Origin: Oscillospiraceae bacterium
Lineage (GTDB): Bacteria > Bacillota_A > Clostridia > Oscillospirales > CAG-272
Assembly (NCBI GenBank): GCA_015064195.1
Contig: SVSO01000039.1
Coordinates: 1-17,230, forward strand
Length of the DNA: 17,230 bases
Direction of reading: 5' to 3'
Below the pieces are notes generated by a model. The model was not told the origin of the DNA and did not search any database. It saw only the letters and a program-made list of their open reading frames with translations. The position numbers were made by a program, and so were the translations under genes. Shown here piece by piece: positions 1 to 7,743 of this stretch (positions are counted from its first letter, which is position 1; each line of letters begins with the position of its first letter).

Positions 1-359
1 AAATCCATCTCCAGATTTTTGAACATCAGCTCGCCCGTGACCTTCTCCACCTCGGTGCGGTAGGGCGATTCAAACACCGCCAGCATGAGATTCTGGGAAT
101 GCTCCTCAAATGCGGGGAGATTGGTGTCGTAGAATTCACGCTCCGCCTCGTAGAATTCGTCCCGGGTGTCGATGGAATTGCGCACGGAGGCGATGGAGAT
201 CATCGTCTGCGCGTGAACGCTCAGCTTTTCCTGTGCGCGGAAGGCTTCCAGTACCTCCGCACCGCTTTTTGCATTTCTGACCGCCTCGGTCAGCTTGTCA
301 AACTCCGCCCCCAGCGCGTCAAGATCCACGCGCTCATAGGGCATATCACAAAATTTCAT
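1..359 (-). CDS. M3 family oligoendopeptidase (PepF-like), N-terminal part, cut by window edge
   Basis: The first 119 codons are present; the gene runs off the left edge. The protein starts MKFCDMPYERVDLDAL and continues with helix-rich, charged sequence including SVHAQTMISIASVRNSIDT (about residues 47-65) and a segment beginning DEFYEAEREFYD. This pattern is typical of the N-terminal helical domain of clostridial M3 oligoendopeptidases, zinc metallopeptidases that cleave short peptides, usually in the cytoplasm. The catalytic HExxH motif would lie outside the window, so activity cannot be judged. The start ATG shares bases with the stop of the upstream lipoprotein gene (ATGA), and a GGAGGAG ribosome binding site lies inside that gene at 368-374, 8 nt before the ATG. 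The two genes are therefore probably translationally coupled. No signal peptide is seen. Family assignment is fairly sure; the precise substrate is unknown. Confidence 0.85.
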   Translation of the reverse strand, partial: MKFCDMPYERVDLDALGAEFDKLTEAVRNAKSGAEVLEAFRAQEKLSVHAQTMISIASVRNSIDTRDEFYEAEREFYDTNLPAFEEHSQNLMLAVFESPYRTEVEKVTGELMFKNLEMD

Positions 360-1777
360 TCCGCTTTCTCCTCCAAATAGCTAATTTCCAGCCCCCACTT
401 GCTAATCGTGCCGTCATCCTCACGGGTTTTCCCGAAGGTGATGCCCCAGTGCCAGCTCTCGCCGAAATCGTGGGAGACATAATCAAAAAATCGCTCGCCG
501 TTCACATAGACCGGGATGCTGACCACGGTGTCGCCGCCGCTTGGCCCATCCTCCAGCCGTGCTCCCAGCGCATAGGCTTCCCATTCGCCGTCAAATGCAT
601 TCACCGGATAGCCGCGGTGTTTGCAGAATTCCACCCAGCCGTCCACCGTTTCATCCGGCGGATTGATATCCATGAGATTCCATGTTTTTCCGCCGTCCTT
701 GGTAATGTAGACGTTGGGATTGTCCCTGTCCCGCGCTTCAAAGGTGACAAAGCCCAGCGTATCCGTGACAAGTCCGCCGTCAAGCAGTGCGCCGTACCGG
801 TAATTCTTCAGCTTGAAATTGCGCTGCTTCTGCCATGTTTTTCCGCCGTCCTCCGTGGTGTAGAAGAACACCTCGCACCGGTTTGTTCCGACGATCAGCG
901 CTCCCCTGTCATCATCGCGCATGGACAGCACCAGATCCGTCACGGGATAGCGGACGGTCGTTGTGGTCGGCGTGTAGTCGATCTCCGTCTTCTGCCAGCT
1001 CTCGCCGCCGTCATCGGAGACGTACATCATCAGCTTGCGGTCAACGATATCCATCTGCTCGCCCGGATGCTCCAGTAAAACCAGCATGATCCGGTCGCCA
1101 TTCACATACAGCCGATGCACATCCGCAAAATCGTACAGATTCCAGCGATATTCGGCAGGCGTTTTGATGGGCGTTTCGCCGGCCTTCACCAGCTGAACAA
1201 ATCCCTGCGAATCCACCGACGCCGTCCAATCCGTAAGGTCGAGAGGCTCGGGAATATAATGATTGTGCAGTAAGGCCCCCAGCGTATCCGATTCCGAAAA
1301 ATCAAGCCCGGTGGCTGTGTCATAGTGGAAGAAGAAGTTGCAGCTGCCGCAGACCGTGCCAACGCTCCGTCCGCTCTCCAGCGCCTCCATCGTGTGATAC
1401 TCCGCCAGCACCGTCACAGCGCCGCGGTTATCGATTATATCGCGCACCGCAATCACCATCGGCTCATCATACCGGCTGCCGTAATAGTCCGCCAGCCAAT
1501 CGAGAAAGGCATCGTAATCCAGCGTTCCGTCAAGGGTAAAGCTGTCCTCGTTGCCGTAGGTGAGGATCACAGCCCGCGGCGATTCGGCGGGAAGCTCTGC
1601 GGGAGCGGGCAAAACTTCGGCCGGTTCGGTTTCCGTTGGCACAGCGGCCGGCGGTTCGACAGTATTCACCGAAAACGGCGCACCGGCATCGCCTGTCTCC
1701 GGCGGCTTCTCCGTGCATCCGGCAAAGCATATCATCATGGCGGCAAGAACCGCTGACGCGATTATCATCTTTATCAT
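356..1777 (-). CDS. Secreted lipoprotein with Asp-box (BNR/sialidase-like) beta-propeller repeats
   Basis: 473 aa. Residues 1-21 form a lipoprotein signal peptide: a short positive start, a hydrophobic stretch and the lipobox F18-A-G-C21. Residues 22-68 are a Pro/Glu/Ala-rich linker, as expected for a surface-tethered protein. Four Asp-box motifs (S/T-x-D-x-G-x-S/T-W) are readable: SDDGGESW at 254-261, TEDGGKTW at 308-315, TKDGGKTW at 359-366 and SHDFGESW at 435-442. Such boxes mark beta-propeller folds of the sialidase/BNR/photosystem-assembly type. I see no FRIP motif or obvious arginine triad, so a true sialidase is unlikely; a binding or scaffold role is possible. The start is supported by AAAGGAGC 7 nt upstream. 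It lies 92 nt downstream of the hydratase gene on the same strand with no visible terminator between, so read-through is plausible. It overlaps the M3 peptidase start by 4 nt. Exact function is not known. Confidence 0.85.
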   Translation of the reverse strand: MIKMIIASAVLAAMMICFAGCTEKPPETGDAGAPFSVNTVEPPAAVPTETEPAEVLPAPAELPAESPRAVILTYGNEDSFTLDGTLDYDAFLDWLADYYGSRYDEPMVIAVRDIIDNRGAVTVLAEYHTMEALESGRSVGTVCGSCNFFFHYDTATGLDFSESDTLGALLHNHYIPEPLDLTDWTASVDSQGFVQLVKAGETPIKTPAEYRWNLYDFADVHRLYVNGDRIMLVLLEHPGEQMDIVDRKLMMYVSDDGGESWQKTEIDYTPTTTTVRYPVTDLVLSMRDDDRGALIVGTNRCEVFFYTTEDGGKTWQKQRNFKLKNYRYGALLDGGLVTDTLGFVTFEARDRDNPNVYITKDGGKTWNLMDINPPDETVDGWVEFCKHRGYPVNAFDGEWEAYALGARLEDGPSGGDTVVSIPVYVNGERFFDYVSHDFGESWHWGITFGKTREDDGTISKWGLEISYLEEKAE

Positions 1778-1869
1778 TTAGTAAGCTCCTTTCATCGCTG
1801 CCTGTCAATGATAAAGACGATAAATCGCGTCAAAAGTTCCGTTATAAATGCAATCTGAGTAAATTTTTA

Positions 1870-4161
1870 TCAGTTGCCTGCTTTGTAGTAGTTGATCAGA
1901 CAGCCGCAGAGGATGATCGTGCGCTCATCGTCGGTCAGCTCGCCCATTTTCAGCGTGATCGCCTGCACCTCGCCGTCCGCCTTGATGATATACGCCGGGA
2001 ATTCATACTTCGCCGCCGCCACAGTCTCGCGCACATCCGGCACGTAGATGTGATCGCCCACAGAAAATGCGGATGCATCGTCAAACAGGAAGGGCAGCAT
2101 ACCCCAGTTGATCAGGTTGGAGCGATAACGCTTGGTGGCGTATTCCATGGCGATGTTTGCCCATCCGCCCAGCACCTTCTGGCAGGATGCGGCCTGCTCA
2201 CGTGCAGAGCCGTCGCCGGGCTTATTGGCGTAAACCACGCTTCCGATGCCCACATTCTTGGCATCGGCGGAGGGCTTGATTTCGCGGATCTTTGCAAAAA
2301 CGTCCGCCAGCTCGCCGGATGCGTTGTCCGCACCGTCAAGGCGCGCTTTTTCAAACACCTGAATCGCCTTAGCGCGTCCCACATAGGCGGGATCTTTTCT
2401 CGACAGGGCGAATTCGGACAGCTTCAGAGGATTGGAGCGGTAGGACGAGGTCTCACCGGAGGGGATCAGCTCGTCGGTGGTGGTCACGGGGTCGGTGATG
2501 ACCGATGCCACCCGCAGAAGCAGGTCGTCGGTCAGCTCGCTCATGACCGGCCAGTCCGCAATGTTCGGGCCGATCTTCAGCTCATTCTCCGGCTTTGCCT
2601 CACCGAAGCCCTTGTAGACGCGGTGATCGTAGACGGTGGAATCGAAATGATAATCCGGCACGGTGTACTCCACTTCAAGCTCGGTGGCGGGGGTCAGGAT
2701 GCCGCCGTTTCTCGCCGTCGCCGCAATGGAGCGCGCATCCATGAGCGCCACCGATGCGATCTGACCGTTTCCGGGCTTGGAGCCTTCCCGGTTGGGGAAG
2801 TTTCTTGTGGAATGACGGATGGAAAGCCCGCCGTTTGCCGGAACATCGCCTGCGCCGAAGCAGGGGCCGCAGAATGCAGTGCGCAGGGTCACGCCGGCCG
2901 CCATCAGCTTTGCCGCCGCACCGTTGCGGAGCAGCTCGATATAAGCAGGCTGGGATGCGGGATAGGCGGACAGACTGAATGCGCCGCAGCCGGTGGACTG
3001 TCCGGCAAGGATATCCGCCGCCGCCATGAGGTTGTCGAACGTACCGCCGGCACAGCCTGCGATGACACCCTGATCCACGCGGATTCCCTCGGGGGTGATC
3101 TTATCGGTCAGCGAGAGATGGATGTTCGGATTGTCCAGCTGCTCGGATGCGCTCTTTTCCACCGCACGGAGAATGTCGGGGGCATTTTCGATGAGATTTT
3201 TGATGGTGTAGGTGTTGCTGGGATGGAACGGCAGGGCGATCATCGGCTCAACGCGGGAGAGATCCACCTCCACCACGCCGTCGTAATATGCCAGCGAGCC
3301 GGGCTTCAGCTTGCGGAATGCATCCGCGCGGCCGTGCAGATCGAAATAACGCTTCGTCTCGTCATCGGTGATCCAGATGGAGGACAGGCAGGTGGTCTCC
3401 GTGGTCATGACATCGATGCCGTTGCGGAATTCGATGGGGAGATTGGCAATGCCGTCGCCCACAAATTCCAGCACCTTGTTCTTGACAAAGCCGCTTTCAA
3501 ACACCGCGCCGATGATGGCCAGCGCCACGTCCTGCGGGCCGACGCCGACCTGCGGCTTGCCGGTCATATGGACGGCGATGATCTCCGGGCACTTGATGTC
3601 GTAGGTGCGGCAGAGCAGCTGCTTGACAAGCTCCGGGCCGCCCTCACCGATGGCCATGGTGCCCAGTGCGCCGTAGCGGGTATGGCTGTCCGAGCCGAGG
3701 ATCATGCGTCCGCATCCGCTCATCATCTCACGCATATAGGAGTGGATGACGGCGATATGAGCGGGGACATAGATGCCGCCGTATTTTTCAGCGGCGGACA
3801 GACCGAATACGTGGTCATCCTCGTTGATGGTGCCGCCCACTGCGCAGAGGGAGTTGTGGCAGTTGGTGAGCACATAGGGGATTGGGAATTTTTCAAGTCC
3901 GCTGGCACGGGCGGTCTGGATGATGCCCACATAGGTGATATCGTGGGATGCCATGGCGTCGAACTTAATCTTCAGCTCATCCATGTTCTCCGATGTGTTG
4001 TGCGCCTTCAGGATGCCGTATGCCATGGTCTGGCATTTTGCTTCTTCCTTCGTGATGCCGTCCTTGCCCAGCGCCTTCAGCTGCTGAGCGGCATTTTCGT
4101 TATCCTCGATGAGCGTGTTGCCGTACGCAAGATACGCGCCGCCCTTGATCAGTTTAACCAT
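1870..4161 (-). CDS. ybhJ: YbhJ-type hydratase, aconitase superfamily
   Basis: About 763 aa from the preferred start. The protein resembles E. coli YbhJ, an aconitase-superfamily protein of unknown substrate. Numbering from the upstream ATG at 4170 (766 aa), visible marks are: [19 protein letters not shown] at 102-120; [20 protein letters not shown] at 159-178 (the SDSHT box); candidate 4Fe-4S cysteines C373 (AGCAGG) and C434/C437 (CGPC); the [11 protein letters not shown] region at 460-470; and the C-terminal swivel-domain motifs [10 protein letters not shown] at 652-661 (equivalent of the aconitase active-site Ser/Arg) and [14 protein letters not shown] at 681-694. Presumably it is a cytoplasmic Fe-S hydro-lyase; the substrate is unknown. 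Start choice: GGAGGA (4171-4176) abuts the ATG at 4170, too close to serve it, but is about 10 nt from the in-frame ATG at 4161, so 4161 is preferred. It is transcribed from a consensus promoter at 4217-4245, divergently from rbfA. Family assignment is firm. Confidence 0.93.
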   Translation of the reverse strand: MVKLIKGGAYLAYGNTLIEDNENAAQQLKALGKDGITKEEAKCQTMAYGILKAHNTSENMDELKIKFDAMASHDITYVGIIQTARASGLEKFPIPYVLTNCHNSLCAVGGTINEDDHVFGLSAAEKYGGIYVPAHIAVIHSYMREMMSGCGRMILGSDSHTRYGALGTMAIGEGGPELVKQLLCRTYDIKCPEIIAVHMTGKPQVGVGPQDVALAIIGAVFESGFVKNKVLEFVGDGIANLPIEFRNGIDVMTTETTCLSSIWITDDETKRYFDLHGRADAFRKLKPGSLAYYDGVVEVDLSRVEPMIALPFHPSNTYTIKNLIENAPDILRAVEKSASEQLDNPNIHLSLTDKITPEGIRVDQGVIAGCAGGTFDNLMAAADILAGQSTGCGAFSLSAYPASQPAYIELLRNGAAAKLMAAGVTLRTAFCGPCFGAGDVPANGGLSIRHSTRNFPNREGSKPGNGQIASVALMDARSIAATARNGGILTPATELEVEYTVPDYHFDSTVYDHRVYKGFGEAKPENELKIGPNIADWPVMSELTDDLLLRVASVITDPVTTTDELIPSGETSSYRSNPLKLSEFALSRKDPAYVGRAKAIQVFEKARLDGADNASGELADVFAKIREIKPSADAKNVGIGSVVYANKPGDGSAREQAASCQKVLGGWANIAMEYATKRYRSNLINWGMLPFLFDDASAFSVGDHIYVPDVRETVAAAKYEFPAYIIKADGEVQAITLKMGELTDDERTIILCGCLINYYKAGN

Positions 4162-4216
4162 ATCAATCATTCCTCCGGTAATTGTGAGTATAGTTATAAT
4201 TTCTTATCACTTTAAT

Positions 4217-4245
4217 ATGATACCATGAAAATATGAATATTTCAA
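4217..4245 (-). promoter_or_regulatory. Sigma-A promoter for the hydratase gene
   Basis: On the minus strand, TTGAAA (4240-4245) is followed by a 17-nt spacer and TATCAT (4217-4222), each box matching five of six consensus bases. The -10 is preceded by TGG, an extended -10. Predicted transcription start is about 4210, roughly 50 nt before the preferred ATG. Seen by eye only; geometry is excellent. Confidence 0.8.
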
Positions 4246-4273
4246 TAGATATTGCACATATTTTGTCTCATCC

Positions 4274-4286
4274 GCAGAAATTCTGC
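4274..4286. repeat. Perfect 6-bp inverted repeat between two divergent promoters
   Basis: GCAGAA-A-TTCTGC is a perfect dyad with a single central base. It sits between the -35 boxes of the hydratase promoter (4245) and the rbfA promoter (4317). A one-base loop cannot form a stable RNA hairpin, so if functional it is more likely a protein-binding dyad. It could be a chance occurrence in AT-rich DNA. Confidence 0.35.
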
Positions 4287-4316
4287 ATTTTTACAAAAGA
4301 AATTTACAAAAGGGGC

Positions 4317-4345
4317 TTTATATTTTGGTTCAAATATGATAAAAT
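4317..4345 (+). promoter_or_regulatory. Extended -10 promoter for the rbfA operon
   Basis: TTTATA (4317-4322), a 17-nt spacer and TAAAAT (4340-4345), preceded by TGA, giving the extended -10 TGATAAAAT. Predicted start of transcription is near 4352. A GGAGGA ribosome binding site (4367-4372) lies 8 nt before the rbfA ATG. The -35 is weak, which an extended -10 commonly compensates. Confidence 0.7.
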
Positions 4346-4380
4346 ATTAAGTATTGAAGTTTTTTTGGAGGATTATTCTT

Positions 4381-4755
4381 ATGGCAAAATACAGACGCGG
4401 CAGAATCAACGAGGAAATGGTCAAGGAAATGGCCTCGATTCTGCGCGAGATCAAAGACCCCCGCGTCACCGACAACTTCGTCAGCGTGACTGCGGCGGAT
4501 GTGACCCCCGACCTCAAGTTCGCGAAGATCTATTTTTCCGCTATGACCGGTGACAAGAAGGAGATCCGCAAGGGTCTCATGAGCGCGTCCGGCTTCATCC
4601 GCAAGCGTCTCGCGGAGACCCTCAATCTCCGTCAGACACCGGAGCTTTCCTTTGTAGCCGATGATTCCATCGAATACGGCGCACACATCAACGAGCTGCT
4701 GGGCAAGCTGGAATACGCCGACATTCCCGAGGATGAGGAGACAGACGATGAGTGA
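4381..4755 (+). CDS. rbfA: Ribosome-binding factor A (RbfA)
   Basis: 124 aa, the usual size for the family. RbfA binds the 30S subunit late in assembly near the 5' helix of 16S rRNA and supports maturation and cold adaptation. The sequence begins MAKYRRGRINEEMVKEMA and shows the expected small KH-like fold signature: an N-terminal helix ending ILREIKDPRV (about 20-29), VSVTAADVTPDLKFAKIYFS (34-53) as the central strands, and FIRKRLAETLNLRQTPELSF (71-90) as the conserved C-terminal helix-strand. An acidic tail (PEDEETDDE) ends the protein. The open frame extends upstream to 4354, but the ATG at 4381 has the ribosome binding site and the family-typical N-terminus. It overlaps the next gene by 8 nt (4748-4755), indicating an operon. 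nusA and infB, often found upstream of rbfA, are not here; the gene has its own promoter. Confidence 0.96.
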   Translation: MAKYRRGRINEEMVKEMASILREIKDPRVTDNFVSVTAADVTPDLKFAKIYFSAMTGDKKEIRKGLMSASGFIRKRLAETLNLRQTPELSFVADDSIEYGAHINELLGKLEYADIPEDEETDDE

Positions 4756-5787
4756 GCTGTCGAATATCACCTTTGAGGAAGCCTGTGCGTTTCTCGAATC
4801 GGCGGGCACAACCCTCATCCTCACCCATATGCGCCCCGATGCGGACACGCTGGGCAGCGCATTTGCACTGCGGGAGCTGCTTCGCGGGCTCGGCAAACGC
4901 TGTGAGGTGGTCAATGCCGACAATCCCATTCCGAAGCGTCTGAATTTCATCTTCGGCAAAGCGTCCATGCGGCCGGAGGAGCTGCCGGAGGATTTTTCGC
5001 CGGAGACGGTGATCTCCGTGGATGTTTCCTCTCCCAAGCTGTTGGGCGATCTGGAGGAAATCTACGCGCCGAAAACGATGCTGGCACTGGATCATCACGT
5101 CATGGGCACGCCCTTTGCAAAGCACACCTATGTGGCCGATGTGGGCGCGTGCGGTGAGCTGATCCTCGATATTTACCGCGCATTCAAAACCCGCGGCAAG
5201 GATCTTCTGACCAAAGAGGCCGCCGCCGCACTGTATGCGGCCATCTGCACGGATACGGGCAGCTTCAAGTTTGAAGCAGTCACGCCCGAGACCCATCACC
5301 GCATCGCCGAGCTTCTTTCCACCGGCTTCAATCACGCGGAGGTGGCGCGCAGACTGTACGATTCCCGCCCTATTTCGCAGATCATGGCAACCAAAGCCGC
5401 GCTGAACAATCTGCATTTCTACGATAACAACCGGGTGGCGGTCATCAACTTCACCCAGAAAATGCTGGAGGAAAACGGTGTCAGCCGGGAGGATATCGAC
5501 GACATCGTGTCCCTGACCCGCTCCATTGAGGGCGTGGAGGTCGGCATGGCCATCAAGCAGAGTGCCGACGATCTGCATTTCTTCAAGATCTCCCTCCGCT
5601 CCAACCGTGTGGCGGATGTGGCGAAGATCTGCGCGAGATTCGGCGGCGGCGGACACGTCCGTGCGGCGGGATGCTCCGTCACGGCGGAGGATGAATTTGC
5701 CGCTGAGGATGCGCTGATCTCCGCCATCCTTGAGGAGCTGCATCAGCTTGACGAGATCGGCGCATTCGACAAAGCGGGTGAGATCTG

Positions 5788-5788
<1 letters not shown>
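4748..5788 (+). CDS. nrnA: DHH/DHHA1 phosphoesterase, NrnA-type oligoribonuclease / pAp phosphatase
   Basis: 346 aa, the normal family length. NrnA degrades 2-5-nt RNAs and, in several bacteria, dephosphorylates 3'-phosphoadenosine 5'-phosphate. Motifs in order: THMRPDADTLGSAFAL at 26-41 (metal-binding DxD region), VISVDVSS at 88-95, the signature LALDHHVMGTPFA at 112-124 (DHH at 115-117), AAICTDTGSFKF at 164-175, and the DHHA1 glycine motif RFGGGGHVRAAGC at 297-309. The first residues MSELSNITFEEAC match the family start. The gene begins inside the end of rbfA (8-nt overlap), and its stop shares one base with the truB start (TGATG), so the three genes form one coupled unit. The rbfA-nrnA-truB order is common in Firmicutes. 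Family is certain; which substrate dominates in vivo cannot be read from the sequence. Confidence 0.95.
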
Positions 5789-6687
<899 letters not shown>

Positions 6688-6695
6688 GGTGAGCC

Positions 6696-7493
6696 ATGTT
6701 TTCCCTTGTTAAAGCGTCAAACGGCGTGCAGTTTCTCCGCTCGGATTTCATCGCCGCAAAGCATGGCTTTGCCACCCGCATCGGCGGTGTCAGCACGCAT
6801 CCGCATACCGCATCTCTCAATCTCGCCTTCGGGCGCGGAGACGAGGATGAGACGGTCATCGAAAATCTCCGCCTGTTTGCCGATGCGGTGAAAATCCCCG
6901 CCGAAAGTATCATCAGCCGTCCGCAGATCCATTCGGCGACGGTCATCACGGTTTCCGAATCCATGGGCGGCGAGGGCTATTTTGTGCCGTCTGACGAGGG
7001 CTGTGACGGCTATGTGACAGGTCGCCCCGGCATTGCGCTGGGCGTGAAAACCGCCGACTGCGTGCCCATTCTCATGGAGGACAGTGCGGCGGGTGTCATC
7101 GGCGCAGTTCATGCGGGCTGGCGCGGCACGGCATCCGGCATCGCGGCGGAATGCGTCAGAAAAATGTGCGCACTTGGTGCAGCCCCGGCAAATATCCGCG
7201 CCGCCATCGGCCCGGCCATCCATTTCTGCTGCTACGAGGTGGGGGAAGATTTTCTCGAATCCGTAGCGGCGCTGGTGGGAAACGACACGGCGAGCCGTTT
7301 CATCCGGCTGTCGGGCGGCAGACTTCACGCGGACATCGTGGGGCTGAATGTTGATTTTCTGACCGGCGCGGGCATCTCTCCGGCCAATATCGACAGGTCG
7401 GATTTTTGCACCTGCTGTCATCCGGAGCTGTTCTATTCCCACCGTTTTTCGGGAGGACTGCGCGGCACGATGCTCTCTGTCATTTCACTGTAA
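6696..7493 (+). CDS. pgeF: YfiH/LACC1 family (PgeF-like) multicopper-type oxidase / purine nucleoside enzyme
   Basis: 265 aa, full length. Family members (YfiH, YlmD, LACC1) have been linked to purine nucleoside phosphorolysis/deamination and, in E. coli, to peptidoglycan precursor quality control. The metal-binding His-Cys-His set is visible: PQIHSATV at 76-83 (H79), KTADCVPIL at 118-126 (C122) and AVHAGWRGTASG at 137-148 (H139). Other family marks are RIGGVSTHPHTASLNLAFG at 28-46, IGPAIHFCCYEVG at 171-183 and the C-terminal CTCCHPELFYSHR at 238-250. A GAGGTGA ribosome binding site lies just upstream, and only 8 nt separate it from truB, so it is the last gene of the rbfA operon. In many Firmicutes ribF follows truB; here pgeF takes that place. 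Family is sure; the physiological substrate is not. Confidence 0.92.
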   Translation: MFSLVKASNGVQFLRSDFIAAKHGFATRIGGVSTHPHTASLNLAFGRGDEDETVIENLRLFADAVKIPAESIISRPQIHSATVITVSESMGGEGYFVPSDEGCDGYVTGRPGIALGVKTADCVPILMEDSAAGVIGAVHAGWRGTASGIAAECVRKMCALGAAPANIRAAIGPAIHFCCYEVGEDFLESVAALVGNDTASRFIRLSGGRLHADIVGLNVDFLTGAGISPANIDRSDFCTCCHPELFYSHRFSGGLRGTMLSVISL

Positions 7494-7494
7494 A

Positions 7495-7554
7495 TTTCAC
7501 ACAAAATCCCGATTTGTGAAAGCTTCGGGTGAGAAATGTGACGGCAATGTGACG
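7495..7554. repeat. Cluster of TGTGA half-sites, partly in helical phase, upstream of the ABC operon
   Basis: TGTGA occurs at 7515-7519, 7537-7541 and 7548-7552, with start-to-start spacings of 22 and 11 nt, close to two and one helical turns. The last two lie in a perfect 9-nt direct repeat, AATGTGACG (7535-7543 and 7546-7554). TCACA at 7497-7501 forms a 7-bp inverted repeat TTTCACA/TGTGAAA (7495-7501 and 7515-7521). TGTGA is the core half-site of CRP/FNR-type regulators, but the geometry here is not the canonical TGTGA-N6-TCACA. The cluster lies 106-163 nt upstream of the predicted transcription start. A regulatory role is inference. Confidence 0.4.
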
Positions 7555-7642
7555 ATTTTCTGAGCAGGTACAATCCGGTGAAAAAAATATTTAACTTTAT
7601 TTTCAATAACCCGCGATTGTTCAAGATTTATTCAAAAAAATA

Positions 7643-7651
7643 TGGTATACT
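7643..7651 (+). promoter_or_regulatory. Extended -10 promoter for the ABC/GldG operon
   Basis: TGGTATACT is an extended -10 (TGn plus TATACT at 7646-7651, five of six consensus bases). No good -35 stands at 16-18 nt upstream (AAGATT at 7623-7628), as often with extended -10 promoters. Predicted start is near 7658, giving a leader of about 86 nt before the ATPase ATG. Confidence 0.6.
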
Positions 7652-7676
7652 CTTTTCATGCCATAAAAACGCATAC

Positions 7677-7695
7677 GCCGGCGGATTCCGTCGGC
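7677..7695 (+). other. Hairpin in the leader of the ABC operon
   Basis: GCCGGCGG-ATT-CCGTCGGC can fold into an 8-bp stem with one G-U pair and a three-base loop. It lies between the predicted transcription start (about 7658) and the ribosome binding site GGGGGA (7731-7736). No U-run follows, so it is not an intrinsic terminator. It may stabilise the mRNA 5' end or have no function. Confidence 0.35.
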
Positions 7696-7743
7696 CCATC
7701 GGTTCATCCAATTATTATCACCAAGAATTTGGGGGAAAAATCA

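Noticed and set aside
99..380. Plus-strand open frame opposite the M3 peptidase start
   Set aside because: The minus-strand reading gives a recognisable M3 N-terminus with an excellent ribosome binding site; the plus frame has neither.
356..1777. Sialidase annotation for the Asp-box lipoprotein
   Set aside because: Asp boxes alone are structural; the FRIP motif and arginine triad of sialidases are not visible.
1778..1869. Separate promoter for the lipoprotein gene
   Set aside because: TTGACG and TATCAT/TATAAC boxes exist on the minus strand, but none pair at 16-18 nt; read-through from the hydratase transcript is equally likely.
1636..4215. Long open frame on the plus strand (859 codons) across the hydratase gene
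   Set aside because: It is antisense to a clear aconitase-superfamily gene, has Cys/His/Arg/Gly-rich composition without motifs, and no ribosome binding site; a by-product of GC-rich codon use.
4688..5743. Minus-strand open frame of 351 codons opposite nrnA
   Set aside because: Shadow of a certain DHH phosphoesterase; no ribosome binding site or family features.
7495..7521. Inverted repeat TTTCACA/TGTGAAA as a terminator of the rbfA operon
   Set aside because: Weak AT-rich 7-bp stem with a 13-nt loop and no U-run after it; kept only as a possible binding site.
7549..7574. GTGACG...TACAAT as a second promoter upstream of the ABC operon
   Set aside because: Spacing is only 14 nt and no extended -10 is present; TGGTATACT at 7643 is far better.
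7642..7743. N-terminal extension of the ABC ATPase
   Set aside because: It would start within the -10 element; the ATG at 7744 has a good ribosome binding site and a standard ABC start.
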